Counted from the first letter of the stretch, positions 1-7,984 are shown. The stretch: 64,000 nt of DNA from Streptomyces sp. DG2A-72 (GCF_030499575.1 NZ_JASTLC010000001.1:5480001-5544000), one strand, 5' to 3'. Notes: generated by a model from the letters alone, not told the origin. Numbers and translations: made by a program.

Positions 1-314
1 AGTCGGCCGTCCTCTCCGTACGGGCCGTGCAGGTTGGAGAGGGCCACGTCGTACCCGACCAGTTCCATGATGAAGTCGGGCTCGCAGGGGTTCAGCACCT
101 TCCAGCGGGCGCCGATCTCTTCCAGCGCTTCGGCCAGGGCGGTGACAGAGCGCTGTTCGATGGGGCACTTCGAGTGGTAGAGCCTGTCTTCGGCGGAGAC
201 GGGCCCGTAGATGAGGGCGACGCCGAGGTCGTGGCGGCTCTGGCCCCATTTACGGAGCTCCTCAGCGGCCTTCTGAACCACCGGGCCCGAGCTGGGGTTG
301 ATGAAGAGAGTCAT
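1..314 (-). CDS. D-Ala-D-Ala ligase-like ATP-grasp protein (partial, C-terminus outside window)
   Basis: Only the first ~104 residues are present; the gene runs off the left edge. The segment contains VGYDVALSNLHGPYGEDG (about residues 85-102), which resembles the Ddl-type signature of an aspartate, an LHG and a GEDG before the ATP-grasp core. Such enzymes ligate amino acids through an acyl-phosphate intermediate. The ATG overlaps the stop of the upstream DapF homologue as ATGA (311-314), so translation is probably coupled and the two enzymes probably act in one pathway. The substrate cannot be inferred, because the ATP-binding and substrate residues lie outside the window. Confidence 0.72.
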   Translation of the reverse strand, partial: MTLFINPSSGPVVQKAAEELRKWGQSRHDLGVALIYGPVSAEDRLYHSKCPIEQRSVTALAEALEEIGARWKVLNPCEPDFIMELVGYDVALSNLHGPYGEDGR

Positions 315-1111
315 GCGAGTACCCCTTCGAAGGTGTTGGTGACCGGGCCGCCGACCCAGTGAGTTCGGTTCGGTCGGTCGTCGTGCGGCCGGACCGTGAG
401 CGGCTCGCCGGCGCGGTTGTGGACGGTGACGGCACGCCGGGCCACGAGTCCGCGCATGGTGGCGACGACGGTGGCTGCGACTGCCCCGCTTCCGCACGAC
501 AGGGTTTCGGCCTCGACGCCGCGTTCGTAGGTGCGGATCTTCAGCGCCTGGTTGCCGGCGGACTGGACGAAGTTGACGTTCGTCCCCAGTGGGGCAAGGT
601 CGGCGCGGTGGCGGACGAGGCGCCCGACCATGGCCGTGTCGATGACGTCTACGTCGTCCACGATGGCTACGACGTGTTCGGTGCCGGTGTTGGCGCTGTC
701 GAACCAGGTCGGCCTGCCGTCGATGACGACCTGCAAGCGTCGAGGGAGGACTTCACCCACCTCGGCCGTGACCCACACGGAGTCGTCGGACACGACCGCT
801 TCATGCACCACGCCGGCCATGTGAAGACTCATCTGCTGGAAGCCGTGATCGCGGTGAGCGGCCCAGGCGGAGCACCGCAGGGCGTTGCCGCACATGGTGG
901 CGATCGAGCCGTCGGCGTTGAAACAGGCGACTTCGAGGACGGCAGGTCGGTCACTGACGAGCGTGCTGATGACGAGGCCGTCCGCACCTACGCCGGTACG
1001 CCTGGCACACAGACGTTCCGCCTCCTTGGGCCACTCTTTGTCGCCGTCCGGGCCGAGGTCGGAGAGCAGGACGAAGTCGTTCCCGGCGCCATGGATCTTG
1101 CGAAAGCGCAT
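311..1111 (-). CDS. Diaminopimelate epimerase (DapF) homologue
   Basis: The 266-residue product has both DapF half-domains. The N-terminus FRKIHGAGNDFVLL is typical, and both catalytic cysteines are present: one in NADGSIATMCGNALRC and one in ERGVEAETLSCGSGA. The family interconverts LL- and meso-diaminopimelate without a cofactor, using a two-cysteine acid/base pair. Streptomyces also needs a housekeeping dapF; this copy lies among accessory genes and is coupled by ATGA to a Ddl-like ligase, so a role in a specialised amino-acid or dipeptide pathway is likely (inference). A 58-bp gap separates it from the upstream small gene. Confidence 0.85.
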   Translation of the reverse strand: MRFRKIHGAGNDFVLLSDLGPDGDKEWPKEAERLCARRTGVGADGLVISTLVSDRPAVLEVACFNADGSIATMCGNALRCSAWAAHRDHGFQQMSLHMAGVVHEAVVSDDSVWVTAEVGEVLPRRLQVVIDGRPTWFDSANTGTEHVVAIVDDVDVIDTAMVGRLVRHRADLAPLGTNVNFVQSAGNQALKIRTYERGVEAETLSCGSGAVAATVVATMRGLVARRAVTVHNRAGEPLTVRPHDDRPNRTHWVGGPVTNTFEGVLA

Positions 1112-1169
1112 GCCAAAGCTCCTCGCATAGTGAGGTGAGGGTGACGGTGAGGCGCCCGAACAGGGCAGT

Positions 1170-1415
1170 TCAGCGGAAGTCGATGGGCCGGTATGTGATC
1201 CGGGCTTCTCGCATGATCAAGGGCTCCCGCCCGGCAAAGATCAGTACGCGGTGGGCTGCGGTGCCGGCCGACCGCATGTCCTGGACTCGGTGGTACACGC
1301 CGTCGAGGTAGACGAAGTCACCTATGCGGACATCGCTCGGCGGCCGGGTGCTTCCCATGGTTCCGCGAGGCGGAGGCGGTATGGAGGGCGCCTCCTTGGT
1401 CCTGCGCTCGTACAT
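1170..1415 (-). CDS. Small conserved-looking protein, unknown function
   Basis: The product has 81 residues. A proline-rich N-terminus precedes a compact beta-rich-looking region (RIGDFVYLDGVYHRVQDM) that could be a KOW- or SH3-like fold, but I do not recognise the family. A strong Shine-Dalgarno site (GGAGGAGC) precedes the ATG. The start overlaps the TGA of the upstream 28-residue ORF as TGATG, so it belongs to the coupled cassette that leads into the dapF homologue. Confidence 0.6.
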   Translation of the reverse strand: MYERRTKEAPSIPPPPRGTMGSTRPPSDVRIGDFVYLDGVYHRVQDMRSAGTAAHRVLIFAGREPLIMREARITYRPIDFR

Positions 1416-1501
1416 CAGCTCCTCCAGATTCCGAGCAGGAGGGAGCAGCCGATTGCGATGAGGCTTACTACGTAGGCGAGTTGTTGGCTTCGGGGGCTCA
1501 T
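1415..1501 (-). CDS. 28-residue single-pass membrane peptide
   Basis: A very short ORF is locked between two neighbours. Its ATG overlaps the NUDIX stop (ATGA at 1498-1501) and its TGA overlaps the next ATG (TGATG at 1413-1417). The peptide has a polar head (MSPRSQQ), a continuous hydrophobic stretch from about residue 8 to 26 (including VVSLIAIGCSLLLGI) and a basic end, as in a one-helix membrane peptide. The double overlap without gaps is the main evidence that it is translated. Its role is unknown; it could anchor or regulate a cassette enzyme. Confidence 0.5.
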   Translation of the reverse strand: MSPRSQQLAYVVSLIAIGCSLLLGIWRS

Positions 1502-2040
1502 CGGCTTCCGATCAGGTGCTGCTCCACGCGATTGCGGACTGACGGGATGCCTATCGCTGTGAGGGGCACCCAGGCCGCTGCGCCTGTCTCGATCATCGAC
1601 GGGAGGACCGCGCCCGAATGGGCCCGGAATAGGTAGCGGATGCCGACCCGGAGGCGGGGGCCGTACCTGTGCTGCCCCGGCCGGGTCACGTCGACGAGGA
1701 AGGGGCCCTCGGCGCCGGGCTGCGTCCAGACGTCCCGGATGCCGACCTCCTCGGCCAGCAGGCGTAGGGCCGCCTCACTGAGGGAGTCGTCCACGTCCTC
1801 TGGCTCCGCCTCCGAGAGGGCATAGCCTCCCTTGTGCCTCAGGCACAGGACGCGGTTGCCTTCGTCTACGACGACGGCTCCCGTGACCACCAGAGGGCAG
1901 CGCTGGCCGTGGGTGCAGGCGCGGCGCTGCGAATGGTCGCGGGCCGCGTCGTAGACCGGCAGCAGCGCCATCCTGTCGGCGGGGTGCTCGTGGAGGTAGC
2001 GGGAGAGTTCCCGAACGATCTGGTCGTCCCTGACACTCAC
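1498..2040 (-). CDS. NUDIX-like hydrolase
   Basis: The start is taken as the GTG at 2040, which overlaps the upstream TGA as GTGA; an in-frame start at 2076 would extend well into the upstream gene. The ~180-residue product has the NUDIX beta-strand lead-in (TGAVVVDEGNRVLCLRHKGG) and a NUDIX-box-like helix EAALRLLAEEVGI. In the canonical REUXEEXGU segment the first Glu is Leu here, while the EE pair is kept, so activity may be altered. NUDIX enzymes hydrolyse nucleoside diphosphate-linked compounds; the substrate is unknown. Confidence 0.68.
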   Translation of the reverse strand: MSVRDDQIVRELSRYLHEHPADRMALLPVYDAARDHSQRRACTHGQRCPLVVTGAVVVDEGNRVLCLRHKGGYALSEAEPEDVDDSLSEAALRLLAEEVGIRDVWTQPGAEGPFLVDVTRPGQHRYGPRLRVGIRYLFRAHSGAVLPSMIETGAAAWVPLTAIGIPSVRNRVEQHLIGSR

Positions 2041-2423
2041 GGGGCATCCAGCCCGTTCCGCTCGGCGTAGATCCACAGCAGTCGCTGCGTCAGAAGGGCG
2101 ACATCGCGGAGGTAGAGGTACGTCCCGAAGGTGGGCGTCTCGCGGGTCGGTCGGTTTGTGAGGTCGACCAGCTTGTTCCCCTCGCGGAGCAGTTGCCGTA
2201 CCTCGCTGTCGTTGTCGGCGCCCAGGTCCTCGCGGAGCAGCCGGTTCAGTTGACCAGCGGTCGCCGGCAACTGCCTGTCCATCTCCGCGCGGGTCGTGGT
2301 GTCCATTCGCAGGCCAAGGACGGCATTCGTTCGCGAGGAGATCGCCTCTACGTCGATGGGGGTGTCGTCGCCCTCAGTGTCCTCGGCCGTCTCGAATGTC
2401 TTGCCCGTACTTGCCACAGTCAT
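2037..2423 (-). CDS. Hypothetical protein in the DapF/ATP-grasp cassette
   Basis: I do not recognise this 128-residue protein. It has an acidic, threonine-rich N-terminus (about 1-30) followed by a mostly helical region. The ATG at 2423 is preferred over an adjacent GTG at 2426, because the GGAGGGG ribosome-binding site lies about six bases upstream of the ATG. Its stop overlaps the NUDIX start as GTGA, so the two proteins are probably made together. Confidence 0.55.
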   Translation of the reverse strand: MTVASTGKTFETAEDTEGDDTPIDVEAISSRTNAVLGLRMDTTTRAEMDRQLPATAGQLNRLLREDLGADNDSEVRQLLREGNKLVDLTNRPTRETPTFGTYLYLRDVALLTQRLLWIYAERNGLDAP

Positions 2424-2518
2424 CACTGGCCCCTCCGGAGCACGCTTTCAGCCGTGCCTATAAAGCTAGGAAGGGAGTTGGAAGGGGCTCCACGAGTGTG
2501 CCGGAACTTGCCGGGCAT

Positions 2519-3364
2519 TCACCCTAGAGATTCGATGGCAGCGGTGATGATTTCACGCGCGGCGGGGCCGTAGACGGCAAGTTCGGCCAGTTCGCTGAAC
2601 GTCTTGGCATACATGGCAAGTTCGTGGCTCTGGACGACAGTGAGGTGAGCCGAGATCAATTCGACGTTCACCAACTCGTCGTCGTAGAGGAAGAATCCCT
2701 CGACGGGCCACAGGCCCGAACGGTCGGCGTCCTGGGGGATGATGCCGATGCTCACGGACGGGAGTGCCATGACGCTGAGCAGGTAGCCGAGTTGGCCCGC
2801 CATCACGTCCGTGCCACCGATGCGGTACCGCAGAACGCTTTCTTCCAGAAGGATGGCGAACGTGTGGTTCCCGTAGACGACCTTTTGCTTCTCCACTCGC
2901 ACTTTGACGGCCGCCGGCACATCGTCGATGAGCCCTCGGCGGTCGCGAATGGAGGTCAGAAGGGCTGTGATGTACGAGGCCGTCTGCACGGGACCGGGGA
3001 TGAGCCAGGGCGAGTAAATGCGAAAGCGCTCGGTGCGCTCCCAGAGGGGAACCACGGACTCCTGTGCCCACTTGAGCCCATGGCGCTCCATCTTGCGCCA
3101 CTCGACATACATGCCCTCAATTCCGCGGGCAGTCGAGACGAGGTCCTCTGCTTCACTCTCCGCGCCGCACGCCGAACACCAATCACGAAGGTCGCGCTCC
3201 GAGGGCGCGCGGGCGCCGCTCTCGAAGCGCGAAGCCTTCGACTCATGCCAACCCAGACCCTGGGCCAGTGCTCGCTTGGTAAGTCCGGCTGCTTTCCGGA
3301 TTTCGGCGAGGCGTTGCCCGAGCGCCTTGCGGGCTTCCTGGACGCTCGAAGATGGCGATGTCAT
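2519..3364 (-). CDS. XRE-family regulator with C-terminal DUF5753
   Basis: The 281-residue product has an N-terminal helix-turn-helix (about 14-65; RLAEIRKAAGLTKRALAQGL then KASRFESG) followed by the long DUF5753 domain typical of Streptomyces regulators, which usually pair with DUF397 or DUF6879 proteins. A DUF6879 gene lies 27 bp upstream in the same orientation. CTTGC-type repeats in the 4.15-4.20 kb promoter region are plausible operators, and one further copy lies at about 2505 just after this gene. It probably controls this cassette, which is an inference from position. Confidence 0.85.
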   Translation of the reverse strand: MTSPSSSVQEARKALGQRLAEIRKAAGLTKRALAQGLGWHESKASRFESGARAPSERDLRDWCSACGAESEAEDLVSTARGIEGMYVEWRKMERHGLKWAQESVVPLWERTERFRIYSPWLIPGPVQTASYITALLTSIRDRRGLIDDVPAAVKVRVEKQKVVYGNHTFAILLEESVLRYRIGGTDVMAGQLGYLLSVMALPSVSIGIIPQDADRSGLWPVEGFFLYDDELVNVELISAHLTVVQSHELAMYAKTFSELAELAVYGPAAREIITAAIESLG

Positions 3365-3391
3365 GTCGGTACGAGGGTGCTGTTCGAGCTG

Positions 3392-3904
3392 TCAGGCCAG
3401 TTCGAACTGAGCGTGCGGTGTAGCCCGCTTCCACACGGCCTCGAAGGCCGATTCGCAGAGCTTCGCCACCTCCGGGTCTTCCGTGAGTTCGACCTCCATG
3501 TTCTCGCCCTCGCCGTCGAAGTGGTTGACGAGGACGAGGCTTGAGTCGAACAGCCAGAAGTCGTTGCCCGGCAGCGCGATGTCGGTCGCGTTGCGCCGCG
3601 AGAGCCACCGCACGCCTTCCCCGGCAGCGATGTTCAGTCCGTCCGTCACGTCGTACTCGAAGCGGATGTACTCGCTGACCGGCGTCGAAACGACGCGGGC
3701 GCGTCGGACCTCGACGCCTCGCGAGGTCGCCTCCGTGACGATGGCGTGCCAGTCGGCCCAGCGCTCGGCGGGATCAAGGACCACACCGGCCTCCCAGTCG
3801 ATGAAGGCCGGGTCCGACTTCATGTAGGCGTCGCGCATCTCCAGATGGACAGCCGTCCTCTGGCAGTCGCGGAAGAGCCCCTCAAACGTCGGGGTCCTCG
3901 TCAT
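3392..3904 (-). CDS. DUF6879 family protein
   Basis: The 170-residue product fits DUF6879 along its full length. It has the conserved VVSTPVSEYIRFEYD strand region, then EGVRWLSRR and LPGNDFWLFD, and ends near FEAVWKRATPH. Members are usually encoded beside XRE-DUF5753 regulators, as here. The biochemical role is not established. The ATG lies within the end of the reconstructed frame of the upstream small gene, consistent with translational coupling before that gene was frameshifted. Confidence 0.82.
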   Translation of the reverse strand: MTRTPTFEGLFRDCQRTAVHLEMRDAYMKSDPAFIDWEAGVVLDPAERWADWHAIVTEATSRGVEVRRARVVSTPVSEYIRFEYDVTDGLNIAAGEGVRWLSRRNATDIALPGNDFWLFDSSLVLVNHFDGEGENMEVELTEDPEVAKLCESAFEAVWKRATPHAQFELA

Positions 3905-4111
3905 CCTTCTTCACCTCCAGGAAGAACTGCACCATGCGACGGGGGATCTCCCCACCGACTCGTGGCCGGGGATGTCCATCTGGCCGAGGCGCTCGGCGTC
4001 CTCCACCTTCCACCCCTGCACCAGGTAGCTGTCCTTCTCCTCATCGAGGTAGATGGTGGGCGAGCCGCCACTGGGACTCTCCGGGTCCTTGCCGAGCTTA
4101 CGCAGGGCCAT
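3882..4111 (-). pseudogene. Small DUF6879-associated protein, frameshifted near its C-terminus
   Basis: The ATG at 4111 follows a strong GGAGGAG site. The first ~53 residues read normally (LRKLGKDPESPSGGSPTIYL, then LVQGWKVEDAERL). Around a run of four C at 3950-3953 the frame changes: as written it ends SPVAWCSSSWR at 3911, but adding one base gives GEIPRRMVQFFLEVKK and a stop at 3882 inside the DUF6879 gene. The 230-bp span is one base short of 77 codons. Either the gene carries a one-base deletion or the assembly has an error. Confidence 0.6.
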
Positions 4112-4464
4112 GATGTCCTCCTCCGAAGCCGGTAACGATCTCTGTGCCAGAGCTTGCCCCCGACCGAGCCCTCAAGCCAGGAACTTGCCCAAACTTGCCA
4201 GGACTTCGATCGGACACCCGAGCAGGGAGATCTGGTCGACGACTCAGGGGCGTGGATGTGGTCCGCGTCGTCGGATCGCCAGTTCGCCGGAGGCAGACAG
4301 GGAAGATCCCCAAAGTACTGGTGCACTGCGAACAAGCATGTCAACGTGGACGACCTTCCAAACCCCAGGTCAACGACCTTCAGTGACCTGTCCCCGAGCC
4401 TACGGAGCTGCCCCTGCCATCGCACCACCCCAGCGATCCCTTCCGCCCCGAACCGCCGGACCCG
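4112..4464. promoter_or_regulatory. Divergent promoter region with repeated CTTGCC sites
   Basis: This 350-bp stretch separates the minus-strand cassette from the plus-strand DUF317 gene. Three close copies of a CTTGCC motif occur at about 4152-4200 (GAGCTTGCC, GAACTTGCC, AAACTTGCC). Similar CTTGC repeats precede the other XRE-DUF5753 gene at 45.4 kb, so they are candidate operators for that regulator family. At 4360-4371 the 12-mer AAACCCCAGGTC matches one arm of the tRNA-Gly terminator at 18856. No convincing gene is present. Confidence 0.4.
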
Positions 4465-5151
4465 GTGTACTGGGTCACCCCGCGCCACTTGGCCGGCGAT
4501 GACGATGTGCTCGCCGAGCGGATCGGCGACGCCCTGGTCGGCCTCGGCTGGCGCATGTGGCCCACTGCCCGCCACACCCTGCTGTACATCAGTCCTGACG
4601 GGATGTGCGGCGCCGAGTGGGTCCTCGCGGCCTACCCGTTCGAGCTGGGCGGGCTGCCGGTGGCCTGGCAGTTGAGCGTCCGCTCCCGTGCCACGTCCGT
4701 GATGGCGGAGTGGAATGCGTACTTCACTACCGGCGTCCCGTACGAGGCGCTCGCTGATCTCCTCGTGGCGCTGGACGTCCGCGAAGAGCCCGATACCGGC
4801 CTCGCGGGGCCCGAGACGGTCCTTGCCGCTCTCACCGCCAGGGGCTGGATCTGCGACGTGGACCGCCCCAGCACCACCGCTACAGACCCCGGGCTCTCCT
4901 CGTCCGTTTCCTTGGAGATGCTGCCGCCGCTCATCCAGGACGCCGACCCGCGCCCGGATTTGGCGGGCTGGCAGGCGTGGGCGGAACCCGTCCTCGGCGC
5001 CCCGTACCTGTGGTGCGCCACCTTCAGCGCCAGCGTTCCCCACGACCTGGTCGCCGCGTTCGCCTCCTCGCTCGCCTCACCGGCCCCGGTGCCCCGCCGC
5101 ACCGTGCCCAAGAGCGCCGAGGGCCGGCTCACTGTCGTCCGCCGCAGCTGA
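4465..5151 (+). CDS. DUF317 domain-containing protein
   Basis: The 228-residue product starts with the DUF317 signature VTPRHLAGDDD and has the two-lobed arrangement of this Streptomyces family, with a second lobe near the C-terminus (GAPYLWCATFSASVPHDLVAAF). The family is common on actinobacterial plasmids and integrative elements and has no known function. The GTG at 4465 is uncertain: codons back to a stop at 4384 are open, and no strong ribosome-binding site precedes the GTG, so the true start may be upstream or the 5' end may be truncated. Confidence 0.7.
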   Translation: MYWVTPRHLAGDDDVLAERIGDALVGLGWRMWPTARHTLLYISPDGMCGAEWVLAAYPFELGGLPVAWQLSVRSRATSVMAEWNAYFTTGVPYEALADLLVALDVREEPDTGLAGPETVLAALTARGWICDVDRPSTTATDPGLSSSVSLEMLPPLIQDADPRPDLAGWQAWAEPVLGAPYLWCATFSASVPHDLVAAFASSLASPAPVPRRTVPKSAEGRLTVVRRS

Positions 5152-5357
5152 CGACACCCGCCCAGAGGCCCCGCTAGTAGGCGGCTTGTCGCTGATCCCC
5201 CCGATCGGAGGCACATTCTCGTGCCCGCCAGAAGACGGAACGGATGTGCGACTCCAAACCGCCCCCTCACCGGCAGAGGCAAACCCTCGGTTGCTCAGAA
5301 GCACGCCAGCAGTACGGCTGTCGGTTCGAACTGCGTCACCCTGGTGATGAAGGAGCC
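5152..5357. other. Intergenic stretch without a gene
   Basis: The stretch lies between the convergent DUF317 gene and the minus-strand gene at 5358. It holds a GGTTCGAAC sequence near 5322, which resembles a tRNA T-arm but lacks an acceptor stem, and a CACCCTGGTG 10-mer at 5337-5346 that recurs directly after the integrase stop (16448-16457). I see no supported coding sequence. Confidence 0.3.
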
Positions 5358-5753
5358 TCAAGACCCGGGTAGCAGGGCTGTGACCGTGGACTGGACGAGC
5401 TGCGCTGCGGCGAGGACGCCGGGGATGCCTCCGCATCGTTCGACGAGGTTCTGGAGCATGTAGCGCAGAGTGCCGGGGTCCTGATCGGGTGCGTCGAGCC
5501 GTGGGGCGATCATGTCGAGGTCGCGCAGGGCGCCGTCTAACTCGGGGTACTGGCCGCGCAGTTCTTCCAGGCGACGTCGCAGGTCGTCGATGCTGTCGCG
5601 GGCATTGTCGACGGCTTCGTTGGTGATGTTGTTGGTCTGGGTGGCGTTCTGGGAGAACGGCGCGGCTTGGGCGGGGCCGGTCATGTTGCCGGTGTTGATG
5701 ATGCCGAAGTTGGGGCCGTTCGGTACCGGGTCGGGCTGGCGGCGGATGGGCAT
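5358..5753 (-). CDS. Helical protein with an N-terminal NFG/MTG motif shared with its upstream neighbour
   Basis: The 131-residue product starts at ATG 5753 after an AGGAG site; a longer open frame in this direction is only partly real. Residues ~12-35 contain PNFGIINTGNMTGPAQAAPF followed by Asn-rich sequence. The rest is predicted helical (DSIDDLRRRLEELRGQYPEL and a C-terminal Ala/Leu-rich helix). The motif matches the C-terminal motif of the protein encoded immediately upstream. Paired short motifs at the end of one protein and the start of the next are known for bacterial amyloid-type signalling (BASS motifs); applying that here is inference. Confidence 0.6.
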   Translation of the reverse strand: MPIRRQPDPVPNGPNFGIINTGNMTGPAQAAPFSQNATQTNNITNEAVDNARDSIDDLRRRLEELRGQYPELDGALRDLDMIAPRLDAPDQDPGTLRYMLQNLVERCGGIPGVLAAAQLVQSTVTALLPGS

Positions 5754-5779
5754 GCGGGGGCTCCTGGCGGGCTCTTGGG

Positions 5780-7429
5780 TCAGTTCGTCATGGAGGAGTT
5801 GACGGAGAACGGCGTGGCCTGCACGGCGCCGGTCATGGTGCCGCCGTTCATGACACCGAAGTTGTAGATGGCGGTGGACTGTTGGCGGTAAGCGGCGATG
5901 TCGACGTTGTGGTCGCGCAGGAAGATCTCGGTGGAGTCGAAGACGCGGCGTTGCATCATCTGCACGTAGTAGCGGGCGTCGTCGTGCATGTGCATGTCCT
6001 CCAGCCAGCGGAGGCTGTAGACCTCGCGGAGGCTGACCGGTCCGCTGCCCGGGTCGAGCTCGGGGCGCTTGCGGGCCTTGCGGCGTATGAGCCGGTCGAG
6101 TCCCACGTAGATGTCGCCGAGGGCGTTGAACGCGGTGCGGCCCAGCCATTTCAGGCTGCGCGGATCTGCGGGCGCGAGACCGGCGACCTTCGGGTGGAGG
6201 GGTCCCATGATGTGCGGGCGGACGGTGACGCGCAGGAAGCCGCCCTGGTAGGCGAAGTGGACGAGTATGGCGGCGACGAGGTCGCCGTTCCAGGCGGTGA
6301 CCCGCGCTCAGATGTAGCGGCGGGCGACCTCCTCGGCGGGCTTGTCGCCGATGTTGTCCACGGCGAGCGCGTGCAGGCTGCGCCAGGCGTCGTCGTCGAT
6401 CTGGTCCCAGCGCTTGTGGTGGATGCCGGCGATCCCGATGACTTCCACGCGCAGTTTCGGATGATCGCGGTGGTGGGAGGGTGCCGGATCGTCCAGGCGG
6501 CGCGCGATGTGGGTGTGGAGCTGGGCGGCGGTGACGTGCTTCAGCGGCTTTCGGGCCACCGGCTTGTTGTGCTTCGCCAGCGCGTCTAGGACGGCCTTGG
6601 CTACCTCGGCCATGTCGGGCTGACCTGGCTTTTGTGGCGGTGAGCCGAGGCCCGGAAGCGGTCCCGTGTTGTCGTCTTCGGCGTCCTGGCCCTCGGGGGC
6701 GGGCTCGACGTCGATGCCGATGACGGCCTCCTGCCATGCCTGAAGCCCCGCCCCGAGGAACCGGTGCCGATCGCCGTTTGCGCGACGTTCGTGGAGGTAC
6801 GGCAAGGCGTGGGCTTGCACTGCGGTCGAAGGCGCGTGCAGTTCTCCGGCCAGCAGCGCGTTGAGCCGCAGCTGGGCCAGGTAGCGCTCCACCAGGTAGA
6901 CGCCCCACAACCCAGCCATCAGGACGAGGACGGCCCATCCGGCAGTGAGGGCACCGGAGATGGCCTGCCAGGCAACGACCGCGACCACGGCCACGACGGC
7001 CCCTCGGCGTTTTCGCATGTGCTGGATGGCACGATCGCACGCGTGCACCACCGGCTCCTGATGCAAGCCGTAGACCGGGATCGGCCGCGCCGACTTCTTG
7101 ATCCGACGACGCACCCAGACCGCGTAGTCCTCACCCACCACCACCTCTGGCGGCTTCGGCTCCGACGAACCGGCAGCCTTCTCGGCCTCCTTGGTGGGGA
7201 GGAGCCATCGCAGACGCTTCCGCACGGCGGCCTTCAGGTTCTTCCACAGCTGCGCCAGCACGGCGCGGAGCACGGCCAGCCAGTCCGTACGGGCGAAGGC
7301 GATGGCGCTCAACCGGCGAGTGACGCCCTCGGTGTATGCCCCGTGCCTGATCATCTCCCCGGCATTGGCCGCCGTCCCCAAGGGCACTGCAGGCGCCGAG
7401 AACACCGACTGGTGCTCCACGTATGACAA
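5780..7429 (-). pseudogene. Element-borne membrane protein interrupted by an in-frame TGA
   Basis: One reading frame runs from the ATG at 7429 to the stop at 5780 but contains TGA at 6308-6310. The N-terminal 373 residues include two membrane segments near 140-185 (VVAVVAVVAWQAISGALTAG, then WAVLVLMAGLWG). After the stop the frame stays coding for 33 codons without a usable start before the next ATG (6208), and then to the C-terminal motif NFGVMNGGTMTGAVQATPF. A CGA-to-TGA change in a ~549-residue protein explains this best. Alternatively, a separate 142-residue protein starts at 6208. Confidence 0.6.
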
Positions 7430-7594
7430 GTTCCCACCCCCGTGTCTCCTGGCGGCCAGCCACGACGATCAGCGGCGGACGCAAAGGGGCATCGTCCTCG
7501 GGCACAGGAAGCACCGCCATACCGCAAACCCGCACAAGCCGCACACGGAGGCACCCAGGTCGAACATTGACCGAAAGGCGCCTCCGCAGCGGCG

Positions 7595-7984
7595 TTACCC
7601 GCGGTGTCCCTGCGGTGCGCCGTCTTGACTGGGAAGCCGAGCGGCGCCGAGAGACGAGGTCGGTGTGCTGTGGCGCGCGGGCCGAGTGGAAGGTGTTTCG
7701 ACCGCGTCGGCGGGCAGGTCGGCGAAGCGGCGCAGGTGCCAGACGAGGGCGCCGCTGACCGATCCGGCGGTGTCCAGTTCGCGGTGGACGACGGCTTCGG
7801 TCAGCAGCTCCTGGGGGTTGTGGCCGGCCTGGTAGGCGTGGATGAGGGTGGCGGCCAAGGCAGGCCAGCCCGGTTCGTTCGCCACCGCCTCGGCGATCTC
7901 CGGGGTTGTGGCGCGGAGGAGGGCGGCGGCCCACTCGCGTAGGGGCTGGACCAGGCACAGGCCCTGGGCGTGGGCTCGATCTGT
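7595..7984 (-). pseudogene. Relaxase C-terminal fragment (partial duplicate)
   Basis: An open frame after a stop near 7987 encodes a segment clearly similar to the end of the relaxase at 8.2-9.9 kb: here NEPGWPALAATLIHAYQAGH and ALVWHLRRFADLPADAV, there AEPGWFALAATLADAEAAGH and VLMWRLRRMAELPADAI. No nuclease motifs and no good start are present. A GTG at 7885 could start a 96-residue protein, but the match makes a decayed duplicate more likely. It shows past recombination or a second relaxase copy in the element. Confidence 0.6.

Noticed and set aside
5316..5346. GGTTCGAAC as a tRNA T-arm or attachment-site remnant
   Set aside because: No acceptor stem or other arms are present and it does not match tRNA-Gly.
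5358..7040. A 560-codon minus-strand frame
   Set aside because: Only its last ~131 codons are a gene; the Arg/Pro-rich upstream part is a shifted reading of the neighbouring membrane-protein gene.
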